DNA of 64,000 nt, taken from the NCBI RefSeq assembly GCF_003254395.2, contig NC_037652.1:7298001-7362000 (forward strand), given 5' to 3'. Numbering within the stretch: position 1 is the first letter of the stretch; every line of letters begins with the position of its first letter. The notes beneath the pieces were generated by a model, which was not told the DNA's origin, ran no database searches, and worked only from the letters and a program-made list of their open reading frames with translations. The position numbers and the translations under genes are program-made. Below, piece after piece: positions 1-13,079 of this stretch. Origin of the DNA: Apis mellifera. Lineage: Eukaryota > Arthropoda > Insecta > Hymenoptera > Apidae.

Positions 1-410
1 AAGGATAAAAAATCCTTATGACGCGTACATTCGAATCATTCGCCAAAAGATAAAAAATTCTTATGACGCGTACATTCGAATCATTTACCAAAGCATAAAA
101 AATTCTCGTAACGTTCGCGTCATCCATCACAAGATAAGAAATTCTTATATGCGTATGTTCGAGTTATTCGTCAAAGAATAAGAAATTCTTATGACAAGTA
201 CATTCAAATCATTCGCCAAAAGATAAGAAATCTTTATGACACGTACATTCGAATCATTTACCAAAGCATAAGAAATTCTCGCAACGTTCGCGTCATCCAT
301 CACAAGATAAGAAATCCTTATGCCACATACATTCACCCATCACAGAATAGGATATCCTTATGACGTGACGTCATAAGGATAGGAAATTCTTATCGCATCA
401 TCCATATCGA
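1..410. repeat. Tandem repeat with 43-45 bp monomers in a 173-bp higher-order unit
   Basis: Seen directly: the words TACATTCGAATCATT, CCAAAAGATAAGAAAT and TTCTTATGAC recur every 42-45 bases. A four-monomer block repeats after 173 bases: TACATTCGAATCATTTACC lies at about 71 and again at 244, and CGCGTCATCCATCACAAG at about 116 and 289. After about 340 the monomers become irregular and the array ends near 400-410. The array is cut by the left edge of the window, so its true size is unknown. A frame of 63 codons on the minus strand (145-336) is just the repeat read through and is not a gene. Confidence 0.85.
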
Positions 411-464
411 ATTATCAGGAACAAGAAGGGGCTATTTTTGTTCTCCATCGTCAAGTCGGGAAAG

Positions 465-700
465 TTAATAATAACGATTGTATAACACGTACCTTCTTAG
501 AGCCATTCGGGGATTAGAGCCGTCGTCCTCGGCCAAGCCGATTTGGCCGACTTGAAATTGAGAGCCTGGACCCCACACGAGTCTTTGGATAGGGTTCCTC
601 GGTCGCTCCGGCCTTATTCTCTCGCAGGAATTCAATCCATTCGGCGGCATGGTTCGCCTGCTCATCGTTCCCAGCCTCTTCCTTCACCTTTCACTTCGCC
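465..700 (-). other. GC-richer island with a balanced open frame, possible exon relic
   Basis: This island is noticeably richer in G+C than its surroundings and is followed on the plus strand by a pyrimidine-rich stretch (660-790). On the minus strand one frame is open from 690 to the TAA at 514-516 (58 codons). It has a balanced, charged composition, with segments such as AAEWIEFLRENKAG and EEPYPKTRVGS. It contains no in-frame ATG, and the DNA upstream on that strand is purine-rich, so there is no good splice acceptor. Other frames on both strands are also open. I do not recognise a family. It could be a conserved non-coding element or a decayed exon. Confidence 0.2.
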
Positions 701-1790
701 CTCTCCCTTATCCCAAGTAGAAACAATCCTCTTTTCCAATCCTCCCTCTTGTTTCCAATCTCTCTCTCTTCCAATCGTCTCTCACATGCTATCTCAAATC
801 GAGGGAATTTTCGATTCCTCCCCCTCAATTTTAAATCGTCAACTTTTATGGAAAAAGGGTTCTTCACTTCGGTAGATTTCTCGTTCGAGAGGCTCATCGA
901 GAAGGACGAGTCATTTTGAGCGCCGACTCGCTTCCTCGCTCTACAACAACGGTTTTCTCTAACGGCCGAGATCGCACGATCATCATCCCGTACGAAACTC
1001 GAGCTGGCCTACAGCCTCGGGGTTGACCGACCCACTTCGATCCCTCGCCGCTTCCGAGCAATCGAATAATTTCGATTCAGCCGTTTCCCTCTACTTTTCT
1101 TCCATCCCTTTTCGACGATTTTCAGAGACAGACACGTCCTATCTTTTACTATTTCAGCGTTTCTTTGACGAGCTTCCTCGATATTATTGTGAGATTAATA
1201 TTACTTGATCCGAGGATTAGATTGGAAAATTTTTTATTCTCTTCTTCTTCTTCTTTTTCTACGTCGGGTGGAAGAAGAACCGTTTCGAGGAATCAGGCGT
1301 TTAAATTTCGTCTCTCATTGAATAGAATATTAATAAGAAGAATTCTTTTATTTTTCGAAGGAGGATCGTTTCAATCGAATCAATTTTAGGGGAGAATAGA
1401 GGCACGTAGAAAAGGGTTAGCTGGTCGCGAATCTAAATTAGAATCTATTCTCGAAATTGTTAAAAGCGGATCGATATAAATCGGTGCTCGTTAGTCGCGA
1501 AAGAGACGCGTGAAAAGCTTTCGACGGCTGGCCGTGGCGTTAAATTTCAATTTATCAAGATTTATCGACAAATACGATTAATTATCGCGGGATCTCGTAT
1601 TCCTGCAGCGAAAATCCTATCTTCTGCGATCGATCGATTGCAACTTTTCGAAAGAGAACGATCGAGACACTCGCGCGTTTAAAACGAACGTCCAAATCGG
1701 GTGTATTCTTCTTTTTAAACCCGCGTTATGCACAAACGCGTATCACATCTGTTCCGATTCGAAAGGAAAGTAAAAACAATGGAATTTGCG
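700..1790. other. Gene-less AT-rich stretch
   Basis: Pyrimidine-rich from 660 to 790, then ordinary AT-rich DNA with scattered tcga words. Short open frames at 1023-1389 are serine/phenylalanine rich and show no domain. I see no RNA gene or mobile element here. Confidence 0.6.
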
Positions 1791-1809
1791 ATAATTATCG
1801 ATACTGAAA

Positions 1810-2050
1810 CGCACCAAAATTTTCAGAAAAATTTATGAAAATTCGCGGATTAATTAATCGGCTGGGCGATGTTCGAGACAAAATATAGAGTTTTCAAAAA
1901 AATTTATGAATTATGAAAATTAATTAACCAGTTGGATGATTGAGCGCGAAATGTATAGCTAAAAATATATAATTTTGAAAAACTTGCGAAAATTCCCCGA
2001 GTTCGAATCGAGACGAAACAATTTAACAACGATGCAATTTCCAGAAAAAT
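1810..2050. repeat. Small degenerate tandem repeat, about 70-bp period
   Basis: TTTTCAGAAAAATTTATGA at about 1819 is matched by TTTTCAAAAAAATTTATGA at about 1891. ATTAATTAATCGGCTGGGCG at about 1850 is matched by a diverged copy at about 1919. A third partial copy follows near 1972. Two to three copies are visible, diverged by more than 10 percent. Confidence 0.65.
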
Positions 2051-2149
2051 TCTTGATAATTGGATACACGAGTACGACGAGTTAAATATGGCGTAAAAAA
2101 TTTGCGGAAAATCTCGAGAAAGCTGTTAACGATTGATCGAAACACCAAT

Positions 2150-2460
2150 TATCGCACCAACGAACGAACGAACGAAACTCGACGGCCTATTCGACATGTC
2201 TTCAAGAAGCGCGAACAACGAAATCCTTGCTCTCGTCTCTCGGAGGATCACGCGCACGGCCCCTCCGTGCCTCGCTTCGGGGAGGGAGAAACGGAGGGAA
2301 TCGCGTGGATGGCTCTCACGAGAGAGATCGGCAACCTGTACACCCGACGGCTGTAACACTCTATCTCCTTCTCTCCCCCTCCTCCACTTTCTTCCGCGAG
2401 AAACGTGCCCCAAGCACGTCGTCGTTTCGTCGCCTCGTTCCCGCTGCTAACTCCATCGAG
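2150..2460. other. GC-richer island, unassigned
   Basis: The segment is richer in G+C than its flanks and begins with an AACG-type simple run (CGAACGAACGAACGAAA near 2160). Frames are open on both strands (for example plus-strand 2133-2450 and minus-strand 2126-2413), which is expected where stop codons are depleted by base composition. Translations are arginine/serine rich and match no family that I know. It may be regulatory DNA or an untranslated exon. Confidence 0.25.
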
Positions 2461-4300
2461 ATACATATATATTTCCAACTATGTAGGAATCGGGAAAAAA
2501 AAGAAAAAAGAAAAAAGAAAAAATTCGAGCTCCTTTGAAAATTCTGGAAATGTTTCGTGTCTCGGTTCGTTGATCAGCCGGTATGAACTATATATTTAGA
2601 AGAAGTTCATTTTATGACAACGAGTATATATATAGTATTGCATCGTTTCGCTGGCAATCTGAACGTTTCGATCGATAATTATTCGTTTTATTGGTGAAAC
2701 GATATACGCGATATATCTTTCTCGCGTGGATGTAAGTTGTACTCTTTGGACGATTAAGCGCTTAAAGATTCGAATACGTTTGAGAATAAAAATAAGAGTT
2801 TGAAATTTCTTTAAACTTTTCTCCATACAATGTCTATTCGCGAAAAAGAAACATAAAACAAATTGAGTTTTGCACTCGAATATATTTAATAGAAAGATGA
2901 AGAAAAGAGAAAAGAAAAGAAGGATAGAAAAATAACACAGCTGGACGAGGACATCGCGCGAATAAATAGAACTAGCTTGAGAAATAAAAATAATGGATGC
3001 TTAGAAAGATGACATTAAGATAAGAAAGAACAGGGAAGGGAATCTTAGAGACGGAAGGAGGAAAGGAGAGGAAAGATGTAGCAAAAAGGAACGAAAAGTC
3101 TTCGAGGAATATAATTAGAAAATAAGGATTCTCCGTAAAGCGAAACGAGCAGGTACCATCACGGTTACCACTTAAATAACCAAGTACGTATTATGAATAG
3201 CAGAGAGAAGGCCGACGAGAAAAACCGACGATGTGACACGGAGCGAATTGGTGAAAAGAGCGATCAAAAAGTATGGAGAGCAACGTCATAACGTTGTAAA
3301 ATTATGCATAGGATAATTAAAGCGAAATTTCTGGCAAAATATACTCGTATCGTATGTGTCTTTTGCATTCCATTAATTGCGCGTTAATATGCAAGGAGGG
3401 CATACACATAACAGACTCGTGAAACGGTACTGGAATTATACGAGGGAATCGAGTATTCGGTGTATTTACGGTATCTGTTCGATTAAACCAGTGTCTCCCA
3501 ATCTTTCCCTTTTTTTTTTCCTTTTTTTTTCGCAATTAATCCTTTTCCTCTCCTTCTTGCCCCTAAAAATTAAAAATTAATCCTTATAAACTAATATTAT
3601 TCTTGTAAAGTATAAAAAAATAATAAAACAACAATCACAGTAACCTCTCCTTTCCAAAATCGTTTCGATCCACCTTGACCATCGTTCCACCGAGTTGAGA
3701 ATCCATGGATTAAAGCATCCTTGACCGTCTCTAATAATCATTTTCGTACGGTCGAATGCATCGTTAAAATATTACATTGCCGTTGAAAGAGAGATAGAGG
3801 GGGAAGAGAAAAAAGTCAAACGGAAAAATGAAACTGGTGGTGGAGGGGCGAGAGGGAGAGGGAAACAAGGAAGAAGGGGAAACGAGAATGTCGACCTACT
3901 ATCCTGCATACCACGCGGACAGAGTAAGACCGAATACACGTGGTCGAAACATCGAGAGATTTCCTTTCCGTCTATGTAAATTCACTTGGTCGAGCGTTCA
4001 CTTCCTTTTCGATCTCTTTTCCACCTCCGTTCCAGGACACGTGATCTTCATCCGTGAACATTCTCTACTTGTGTTAGGGAACAACACAACAACCTTTCTA
4101 TCGACAACTCGTCTCGTTGCGTCATTCCGCATCGTTCTCCAACCTCGTCCTTTCTCTGTCAATGTGTACATACGTACGTGTATAAATATATTTCTCAATC
4201 GTTTATCGTCTGGAAATTAAATTGAGCGATATCAATAAAGATCGTTGCTTTAATATCTATGAAGTTATAATTTGTTTATGATCGATAATTGAGTCGTTAA
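2461..4300. other. Gene-less AT-rich stretch
   Basis: Purine-rich between 2870 and 3130 (AGAAAAGA type) and with a T-run near 3507-3530. A 130-codon plus-strand frame at 3828-4220 begins in a GA-rich run (VEGREGEGNKEEGE) and has no recognisable domain. I treat it as chance. Confidence 0.55.
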
Positions 4301-4720
4301 TCATTTAATATTGAGATATAAATACGTTTAATCATTCGGATTTTTCTTTCTTTCAGAATATTATTATTATTATTTTTTTTTGCCTTTTAGGAATAGAAAG
4401 TATAGAAAGTCGAGGCACGTAGATTAAATTTGACATATGTGCTTCGATTTTTAAAACTGAAAGCGAAAGATTCAAAACGAGTTTGTTGATTAGTTATTTC
4501 AATTTGATCGATTATTGAGATACGAATATGTTTAATCATTCAGATATTTCTTTATTTTAGGAATAGAATATTTTCTTTTTTTTAGGAATGGAAAGCTAAT
4601 GGAAAGTCGAAATATGTGGAATAAATTTGAAACTTGTACGTTTCAATTTTTAATTTTTTAACGGAGAAACGTGTTTAAAGCGAGTTTGTCTTTCAATTGG
4701 ATCTTAATAGAGACGATTGT
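4300..4720. repeat. Tandem duplication, about 203-bp period
   Basis: TTGAGATATAAATACGTTTA at 4311 recurs in diverged form at about 4514. The following words (AATCATTCGGAT / AATCATTCAGAT, TTTTAGGAATAGAAAG / TTTAGGAATGGAAAG, GAAAGTCGA) repeat in the same order. Two copies are visible. Confidence 0.7.
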
Positions 4721-7700
4721 TCGAAAGTAAGTTGGAAAGGAAAGAGCTCGATTCGATAAATACGCGGCGGCTTTTTAAACCGTTAATAACATAATTGGAT
4801 ACGATACAATGGTCGAACGATGGAATATTATCAACCTTTGTGCGGCCAATTAACGAAGATACACTTTAACGCTTAAAACGAATTCTCATTTATCTTCGCA
4901 AAGAAAACATTTCACGCTCTGAAAGTTTCAGTTACTCTTCACCATGCGCAAAAAAGATTTGTGCATATATCGTTAAATAAAAATAAAAAAAAGAAGAACA
5001 TTTATTTCCTCAATTTTATTTACTCGCAGTTTTTTACAATCCCATGCACATACACATCATAAGAGATTTATCAATATTTGTACGACACTCATAGATTTTT
5101 GAACATTGTTTTTTCTAATTTATACAAGTTTTTAATAATCCACGGATTTAACCGAAAATCTTGGATCTACGGAAAATTTGTATCTCGCTTATTAAAAATG
5201 GAAGATACGTAAATACAAATCTCAAGGATTTTATTTATATTTCTATCTATATTCTCTTCCCCTGTAATATACCAGGGATTAAACTTCGTTGCAAACGGTT
5301 GGCGGAATTGTTGGGCCAAGCCATCCTATTATCGCTACCGGGTTATCCCATAATTTTCATTTAGCTACTTGCCGCGTAACGGTTAATAGGGAAAATCGAT
5401 CTGTTAGCATTAAAATTGTATCGTGCAATATCGTCCTCCTTTTCTTCCGCCGTTATTTCGGTATATCGAGTTAAACGCGCAAAAATACCCACGAGTATCC
5501 GGACAATTTCGACAATTTCCAACTTGTGCAAAGTTTCGAAAACCAATTACCGAGCCAAGTTCAATCGCGAAAATAGTTTGTTATTAGGTCTCGCCGTGAT
5601 TACGATTCTTTCGAAACTTCCCTCGAAAATCCTTTCATTTTTTTGATATCTTTTCGATATATTTTTTATGGAGCCCACGGGACATCTCCGCCCAAAATCG
5701 AGCGGATTCGGCGCTAGTTTTCGAAAAAAAAGTTGGAAACTCAGGGTTTTTCCCTGAGTCCCCTGTCAATTTTGTTTTTTTTTTTTTTAACAAGTTTTGG
5801 AGTTGTTAGAATCTTAATCGATTTCAACGCGATTATTTCCTCGCGTTGTTTTTTGGAATGGAATACGATACGAGGAGAATTTTTACGGTTAATGAATCTT
5901 TTTTTCGTGTTACGTGTTTGATAATAGTATTCGAATTTCTGGTACAATTGTAATATCGTTTCGATACTGTCTCTTCGTTCCAATTTCGAGACTCGTCAAC
6001 GCACGATTAATTTTATCAGGATATCGGGTGAAAATTTCTCTTCAAATCTATCATCAATTGATTTTTCGAAAGGAGAAGGAAAAAGCACGTTTTAATCTTA
6101 CATACGCTCAAAATGATAATTATCGTTCGAAGAATTCTAAAAATTCGAAAAATTGGAATTCTTGGACGAAATAGAGATAATGGATCAGAAAATAAAAAAT
6201 CAAAAAAAGAAAAAAAAAAAAAGCATTTTGGATTTTTCAGAGTTTCGAGTTTCAAATTTTTCGCAAAGTTTCGGCCTCGAGTTTCGACGTTAATCCAAAA
6301 ATCAAGTTTCATCTCTAATTTTTGTACGAAAATTTTTGTATTTTTCGAAAAAAAAAAGAGTCGAGCAACGAAAGAGATAAGGATGGAAAGATATTTTAAT
6401 CGTGCGCGAAAAATCGATTGCACGATTGGAGCGTAGGCACGAAAGCCTCGATATCATGTTGATTCGATATTCCGAGAATGCATCGACCATTTTACGAAAA
6501 TGGCATCCCTTCGTCCTTTTCCATCTTCCTCCTATTTCCTTCCTTAACGTTGCCTTTTTATCGACACCCGACGGGGCTCTTTCTTCAGCCTCCTTCCCCT
6601 CCCCCCATACTTCTTTCCATCCATTGAAAGCCTAATGGAAATTGCGTTAGTCGAAACAGCTTTTTTCCTCCCCCCCTTCTCTCCCCCCTCCCCCCTCTTG
6701 GTTTGCATCTTGCAACGATCGGTGCATTGTCATCGAATTTCTTCCATACTTTTTTCTATACGCTAATATCAACGCGGGTAATATTTAATTGTAGTAGCAA
6801 AGCACGGTACTTTAAGGTAATATGTATATTTAAGTTAAGGAAAATATACCTTAATGTTGTATCTTTATTGTGATTTATCTTTGTTCGAGTGAAATTTGAA
6901 TTTCTTGTCCCTCGATTTGCATCTTCCAACGATCGGTGTTACGCCATTATGAAATTTCTCTGTTACGTTTAATATAGGATAACATGTTTCTCTCGAGTTA
7001 ATTAAGTGTTAGGTACAAGCTACGTAGGTGTTTCCAAATGGATAATACGAATTATAGAAATTTATTTCGAATTATCTCGGTTAATGTTATATTTAATAGT
7101 ATAATCCGCCATTTTTCCTGTAATTATTCTATCTTTAATTATAGAATAATTGAATAATGATTTTGAAAATGAAGTCTTCTCAATTTCTTGAACGATATTA
7201 CTTATTTAATAACGGTTATTACTTATTTAATAGATATCTACGAATATCAAGTTTATATTTTCAAGAATAATTTAATATAGTTGCATTTATTTTAAATCTT
7301 TTCCAGTAAATCTCTTTTACTGTTCCACTCGATGGAAAGAAGTCTCGAGGAAGGAATGCGAATCTGATTAGTTAATTCGAAACGCTTATTTTTGTTTCCA
7401 TCGTGCTATTCGCATATACAAATCCAAGACGACGATCTGTATCTAAACCTCGATGCATTAGCGTAGGCTAATAGAATCCAGAGAGTATTCTAACGCATCG
7501 ATATAATACAAAAATTTATTTATTTCTCGTAATATGCTTACGACTGCAATTACGATTCGTAACGATAGTTTAATTTATAAATTGTAATTATAAAATGTAT
7601 ATAAAACTTCATAAATGAAAATAATTTTTACGACTTAGAATATTGAAATTGTAGCTCTTCTACTATTATATAGCGTCAACATTGTCAACAAAGCGTCTGA

Positions 7701-8364
7701 AGTGGGGATAGACGGTCGCGAACGATGGTCGTTTTGTCCTTGCGCCGTCTCACGCTGAGTTTTTTTCTCGCAGCGAACAGTACATCCGAGAAAAGTAAAC
7801 AACTCGCAATCTCTCCTATAATTGTGCGCGTACAATTATAGAATATATTCAACTTTTGGTTAAGCGAATCAGCTCCAGCTTTCTCCGTTTAAATCCTACG
7901 ATATTAATTTTGGAACGATCGATCGGCGAATTTCTCAGTCTCGTTCTTAGATAATTTCTCGAATAAACGGGAGGAATTTGTCGCGAGGCGCAACTCGGCA
8001 AAGAATTCGATCCTCTTTCGTCACGCGTCCAACTTCCCACGCGTATATATACATTAACTATTCGCATAACTCGAAGGGATGGATTCCAACGACACCAGCC
8101 GCATATTAGGTTAATCCGGTTGTGCTGATCGATCAAGCGAGCAAGACAGACAGTGGGAACAAGCGATTCGTTTAAGCTGCGTGTGATGGTTATACGAAGT
8201 GTTTGCACGGTGATTACAATTAAAGTGAAAAGGATTGAATAAATCGTCGAGGAGGAAAATATTGTTTATGTAAATTTGAATGGACGTAAATAGATTTCGT
8301 GTTCAAATGTTTACAATTACGTTTCATTGTAGTAAAATTTATTATCATGAATAAACTCTTGTTC
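4720..8364. other. Gene-less AT-rich stretch
   Basis: Mostly AT-rich with homopolymer A/T runs (5775-5790, 6206-6222) and a pyrimidine/C-rich patch at 6595-6700. Open frames of 100-135 codons at 6016-6436 lie in F/K-rich simple sequence on both strands. The segment 7680-8200 is slightly richer in G+C. A 119-codon minus-strand frame there (7849-8208) has no recognisable domain. No gene is supported. Confidence 0.55.
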
Positions 8365-8389
8365 TATATATATATATATATATATATAT
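8365..8389. repeat. (TA)n microsatellite
   Basis: About twelve uninterrupted TA dinucleotides. Confidence 0.95.
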
Positions 8390-11300
8390 CATTTCGTAAC
8401 ACACGATGCTTCGAACGAATTCTTCGATTCTCCCGTTGCGTTTAAATTACAGAATTTATATTAAATTAAATGAAATATGGATATACGAATATTTTACCTC
8501 GTGTTTATATTCGCGCATATTTACACGCATACTCGGTCATTCACACCGTGTTCATTTGCACGCAAACAATACCCAATACTCTTCTCTTGTTTCCGTTCCG
8601 ATATTCTATCTACAAAATCTCGGATAAACAATTAATAATAAATAATTATTTCGTAAGTAAGTCGAAAGGTAAAATTGTATTTACCTAAAAACTTTTCGCT
8701 TATTGAATAATATAATATATCGATGAAACTTGATACTTTTTGTTCCATTCGTTTTATCTTCAATTTGGTAAAACGTTGGTTTTCGATCGAACAACGGGGT
8801 AAACCGGACAACGTGAAAAGGCTCTTAGATCGTACGATATTCCATTGAAAGTTCCGTGTCCGGGAGGAATTGCTTCTCCAAGTTTCGTCACCAGTGCGAC
8901 TTCTTCAGAAGACTTACCGATAACGAGAATAATACTTATCCAAGAACCAATTCTTCCTGGACACGACCCGCGATGAAAGCCACGATAGAAAATTAAATGG
9001 CGGGTTGAAAATGGTCAGGATAAAAGAAATATATATAAAATATTAAAATTTAAACAATTCGTGGTAAATTGATATTTTTGAAACAGGATAAAGATTTTCT
9101 TTACAGTACAATTTTTACGCTTTGGAAATAATTTAAAGATATTCAAGTAAAATAAAAGTATAAACTCGAGTTTCTTTCTTAATTATTATCGACAGATTTT
9201 AATTATTATCTTTTACCTAGAATAATTTAATCCTACATTTAATTTAACAATTTCAAGTAAATTGAACTGTTTGACAACTCGTGTAATAATTTTATCACGT
9301 TTCACCAGAATCGAAAGCAGAGGCAGACACGTCCATCACGGTTAAAGTAATCCTAATTCGACACGAATTGTAATCGATTGACGGCGGCGAGGCAACATCT
9401 AATTACGGCGGCGAGCACCAGTTAAATGTTGACCGAGAACTTTGAGGATGCTCTCGCCTCGCCCTTCAACTCCCAATTTCTAATCCTCGCCTCTTACCTC
9501 GCCTCTCCATTAATAATCCACCCTTAATAAATAATAATTCCGATCAACTATTCCTCCTCTCCACACGATTATCTCGATTAAAGTGCAACCGATATTAATC
9601 GCGCGACGACGTTGCAAAACGAGTCACCGATACACGGAGTGGAATTCGGCCAATTTCATCGATTTCCGTTCGAAACAAACGTTGAAAAGATAATGCACGA
9701 AGATAATGCCGAAGATTTTTAATATCCCCTCGTCGTGGAACTCGATCAACGATCCAACCATTTCCACGATTTCGCAAAGTATTTTTCACACACGTATGGA
9801 AAAAAAAACTAACGTTATCGCGCTCGTGACGCTTTGCTTTTTGGAATCAACTGCGCCCTTTTTTGAGCCATCGAACTTGAAACGGCGAGCATAAATATTT
9901 GCGCCACCATTTATTTCTTTCGTTTCAACGAGAGGAACGAATTTTTGGAAGAAAACGTCCGTTCTTTTTATTCGAAAATACAAAAAGATACGTGTATTTT
10001 TTTTTTTTTTTTTTATAAAAAGAAAGAAAATTCTCATGATGCGTATATTCATTTCGCGTGAATTAAAAGTTGTTTGATCGAAAATTCGATTGAAATTAGC
10101 TCGCTTATCAAAAAAAAAAAAAAAAAAAAATAAGAAAGGAATCATTTTTTCCATTTGATGGACGGTTCCTTTCTTGTCTTCCTTGGCCTCGAAGATTCTT
10201 CGGGAGCCCGGAAGATCGGTTGAAATTGGGTCGCGGCAAGTGGCGCGATAACGTTATCAGGACGATTCTTGGCATTAAGCTCCGAGGCGTGGCGCACAAT
10301 TTACACAATGCGCGACTATTGTGTGTGAAATAAACCGACACAAACTGCCATGTTTCATTTCAAACGAAACGCGTACAGGGATTATTCAATTTTGGAAAAG
10401 TTTCACCGGTGAAATTCGAAATTTTGCGAAAATTTTCCATTTGTTAAATCAAACTTGACTGCTTCTCGCCCTTTCATCCGCCTGATATATTATTCGAAAC
10501 AACAACGCCCACAACGTCTTTCCCTCCCTTCCTCCCTTCCTTCCTTTCTTTCGGTTCGCTACAAGAAGAAAGTTAACGTTGTTCCAGGATTTACCAGCCT
10601 CGCCCAAACTTTGTACGCGGAATAGAGTTTCGAACATGTTCGACGTTTCTTTTTCTTTTTTTTTTTCTTCTCTTCCTCTAAACAGCGTAGGTCGAGTATA
10701 AATGTATATATATTTTGGAAAATTTCAACCTACGAGAATTCTTCCATCATGAAATTTAAATAAAAGAGTAAACAAAATATAAACCATTTCGAAATTTCAA
10801 ATTAAATTATTAAATTATTGAAATTGAAAAAAAAATATTATCTCCATAATGTTTTAAACAAAACTCACTAAAATTTATATAGTTTATCCCATAAATTTTT
10901 AATATAAAAATTAATAAATCGAAATAAAATTTAATTCGTTAAAATATTTAATAATTATTCGTTAAAATCTATATTAATAATTTTATTGCAACAAAAAAAA
11001 AATATCATATAAATTTAGCTCCCTTATTTTCGAGATACTTAAATTATTAAATAAAATTTTAATCAACCCTGACACAAAAATTAATTCTACTTTTTTTTTT
11101 ATTTAACATTTTTCATTTACGTTACTTTTCTATCCTATTAATATCCCTTTACCTATTTACTTCTTCTGCTTATTTACTTTTTACATCATCATTATTATTA
11201 TTATTATTATTATTAACGTTACTTTTTTTTTTATTAAATAAGTCGGTGTCCCTCTGAAAGAAAAGTAATCTCGTAAGTGGATGCGGGGGATGAAGTTGAA

Positions 11301-12113
11301 TGTCCCCGTTGGAAAAGGTGACGGGTCGAATCCCGGAAAAATACAATTTTCAGCTTGCCTGCCTCCTCCTGCAATTTTATTCCACCAAGAAGTTTCCATT
11401 TCGCGTTTAAATACTTTTACTCGTCGCCATTCTTCCCTCTCCCGGGAGGAGAGGACCGCTTCCTCCTCCGCTTCCTTTCTCCCTCCCCCCTCTTAAAGAG
11501 AGAATCGAAAATATAATTATATCCCCGAAAAAGTTTGGTCCCCTTCCCCCAACACGTAATTCTTTTAATATTCGAATTATTCCACGCGATAATCGTAGGT
11601 GAATAATAAATTGAAAAAGTTCGAGTCGAAATTGAGAGTGAAAATCCTTTAAAAAAAAAAAGAAAGAAAAATCATACGCGAGAATATTTCATATTCTTTC
11701 GCTACGGTTTCAACGACGCGCTCGTTTAAGTTGAGAGTATTCTTTCGAGTGATTGGTTAAATTGAAAAAAAAAAAAAGAAAAAAAATATTACTAATTTTA
11801 AACGAAACAATGCAAAAATAGATGAAAATGTAATGATAAATTTAACTTCATTTCCTTGATATACTTTCGACACATTCAAAACAGGGAAAAAAGTGTATTT
11901 ATACTTGCGTTACTTTTATGTTTCCTAACCGGATAATTTTTATTTAACCCCATTTCGTTCTTTATCCTTGATACGCTTTTCAAAACAGGTAAAAGCGTAT
12001 TTACGAAATAATAGAGGAATCCACTCCCTCCGGTCATTGGATTTCCTACGCGACGAATTTCACAGTTGGAAATCCCGGTTAACGATCGACGAGCGAGAGA
12101 GAGACAGAGAAGG

Positions 12114-12117
<4 letters not shown>
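8390..12117. other. Gene-less AT-rich stretch
   Basis: Contains poly-T (about 9996-10013), poly-A (about 10110-10130) and an (ATT)n run at 11188-11214. The block 8770-8990 is slightly richer in G+C. One plus-strand frame there reads VPCPGGIASPSF and ATSSEDLP before stopping at a TGA near 8973, with no family match. A T-arm-like word GGGTCGAATCCC near 11328 was checked and is not part of a tRNA. Confidence 0.55.

Positions 12118-12149
<32 letters not shown>
12118..12149. repeat. (GA)n microsatellite
   Basis: About sixteen GA dinucleotides, preceded by imperfect GA-rich sequence from about 12090. It lies at the left edge of a GC-richer island. Confidence 0.95.
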
Positions 12150-12150
<1 letters not shown>

Positions 12151-12159
12151 GGACAGCGC

Positions 12160-12560
12160 GAGGCAACAGGGTGACGAGTCGAGATACGAAAATTGGGGAA
12201 AACAAGGTAATGGGTAAAGGTACAGTCCTCGAACACGACGACTCTTCCCCCTTTTGCTCGGTTTTAAAGCTGCAGAAATAGGTTGCGCCGGCCAGGAGGG
12301 TTTGTAGGGGACGAGCCGTGTACGAGGCCTCGTGATCGATAGGGTCTAACCCACCACTACCAAAGCCTCTTCATTCTCCGCCTGTACACCACCACGCGTA
12401 TCCCCTCACTCTGTTTACCAACACTTTTTCTCGCCGCGTGATGCGACACAGGTAAATAGAGGGGAGCGTCCCCCCACCCAAGCGACAAGCTTTCTTCTCG
12501 TCGTTTACCGACACCGACTCGTTAAACCGTGGTTATCCGTCACTGCCAGCCTTTTATTTA
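12160..12560. other. GC-richer island, possible regulatory DNA
   Basis: Balanced base composition with words such as GGTTGCGCCGGCCAGG near 12282 and CGCGTGATGCGACACAGGTA near 12435. No frame is convincingly coding. It sits about 0.5 kb from a second GC-richer island (13080-13980), and the two may form one regulatory region. The functional reading is inference from composition only. Confidence 0.25.
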
Positions 12561-13079
12561 AGATTAGATTTCTTCGTCGGTGGCATCGTGTTTGGCTTTG
12601 GGGATTACGCTTGAAATCGAAAGATTCGTTTCTCGAATGTTTGCGAATATTTTTTTCCAGTCAGACGCTTTGAAACAACGATATGTATATGTATATAAGG
12701 ATTTTGATTGAAATTTAATGGAGTAGTATTTACGCATTTGTACGTAATTTCGAGATGGAAATACATTGGAAATTATAGATACATCTCGAATGTATCAAGA
12801 TTTCTTTCGTGTCTATGATTTAAGAAAATTTCTTTTCCTCCTTCATTTTTCACAATCGCGAACCAATTCGTAGATGATAAACGACGAAGTAAATTTTTCA
12901 CTCGTGACAAGTAATATCTTGGCAACATCTCGTGGTCGAGAAGCTTTTTCCCAACGACACCGGTATATACCTATGTACATATTAATGACGTAACAAAGTC
13001 GGTCGCGCGTACACCTCTTGGTGTATAGTTGCATCCAAGTCAATCGTTGTGTTTATTTTAACGCGACAACAATAGCTCG

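Noticed and set aside
6016..6436. 135- and 107-codon overlapping frames on both strands
   Set aside because: They are F/K-rich translations of A/T-rich sequence with homopolymer runs, and no domain is visible.
11281..11350. tRNA-like T-arm word GGGTCGAATCCC
   Set aside because: The upstream sequence gives no anticodon arm or acceptor stem pairing, and there is no A-box at the right distance.
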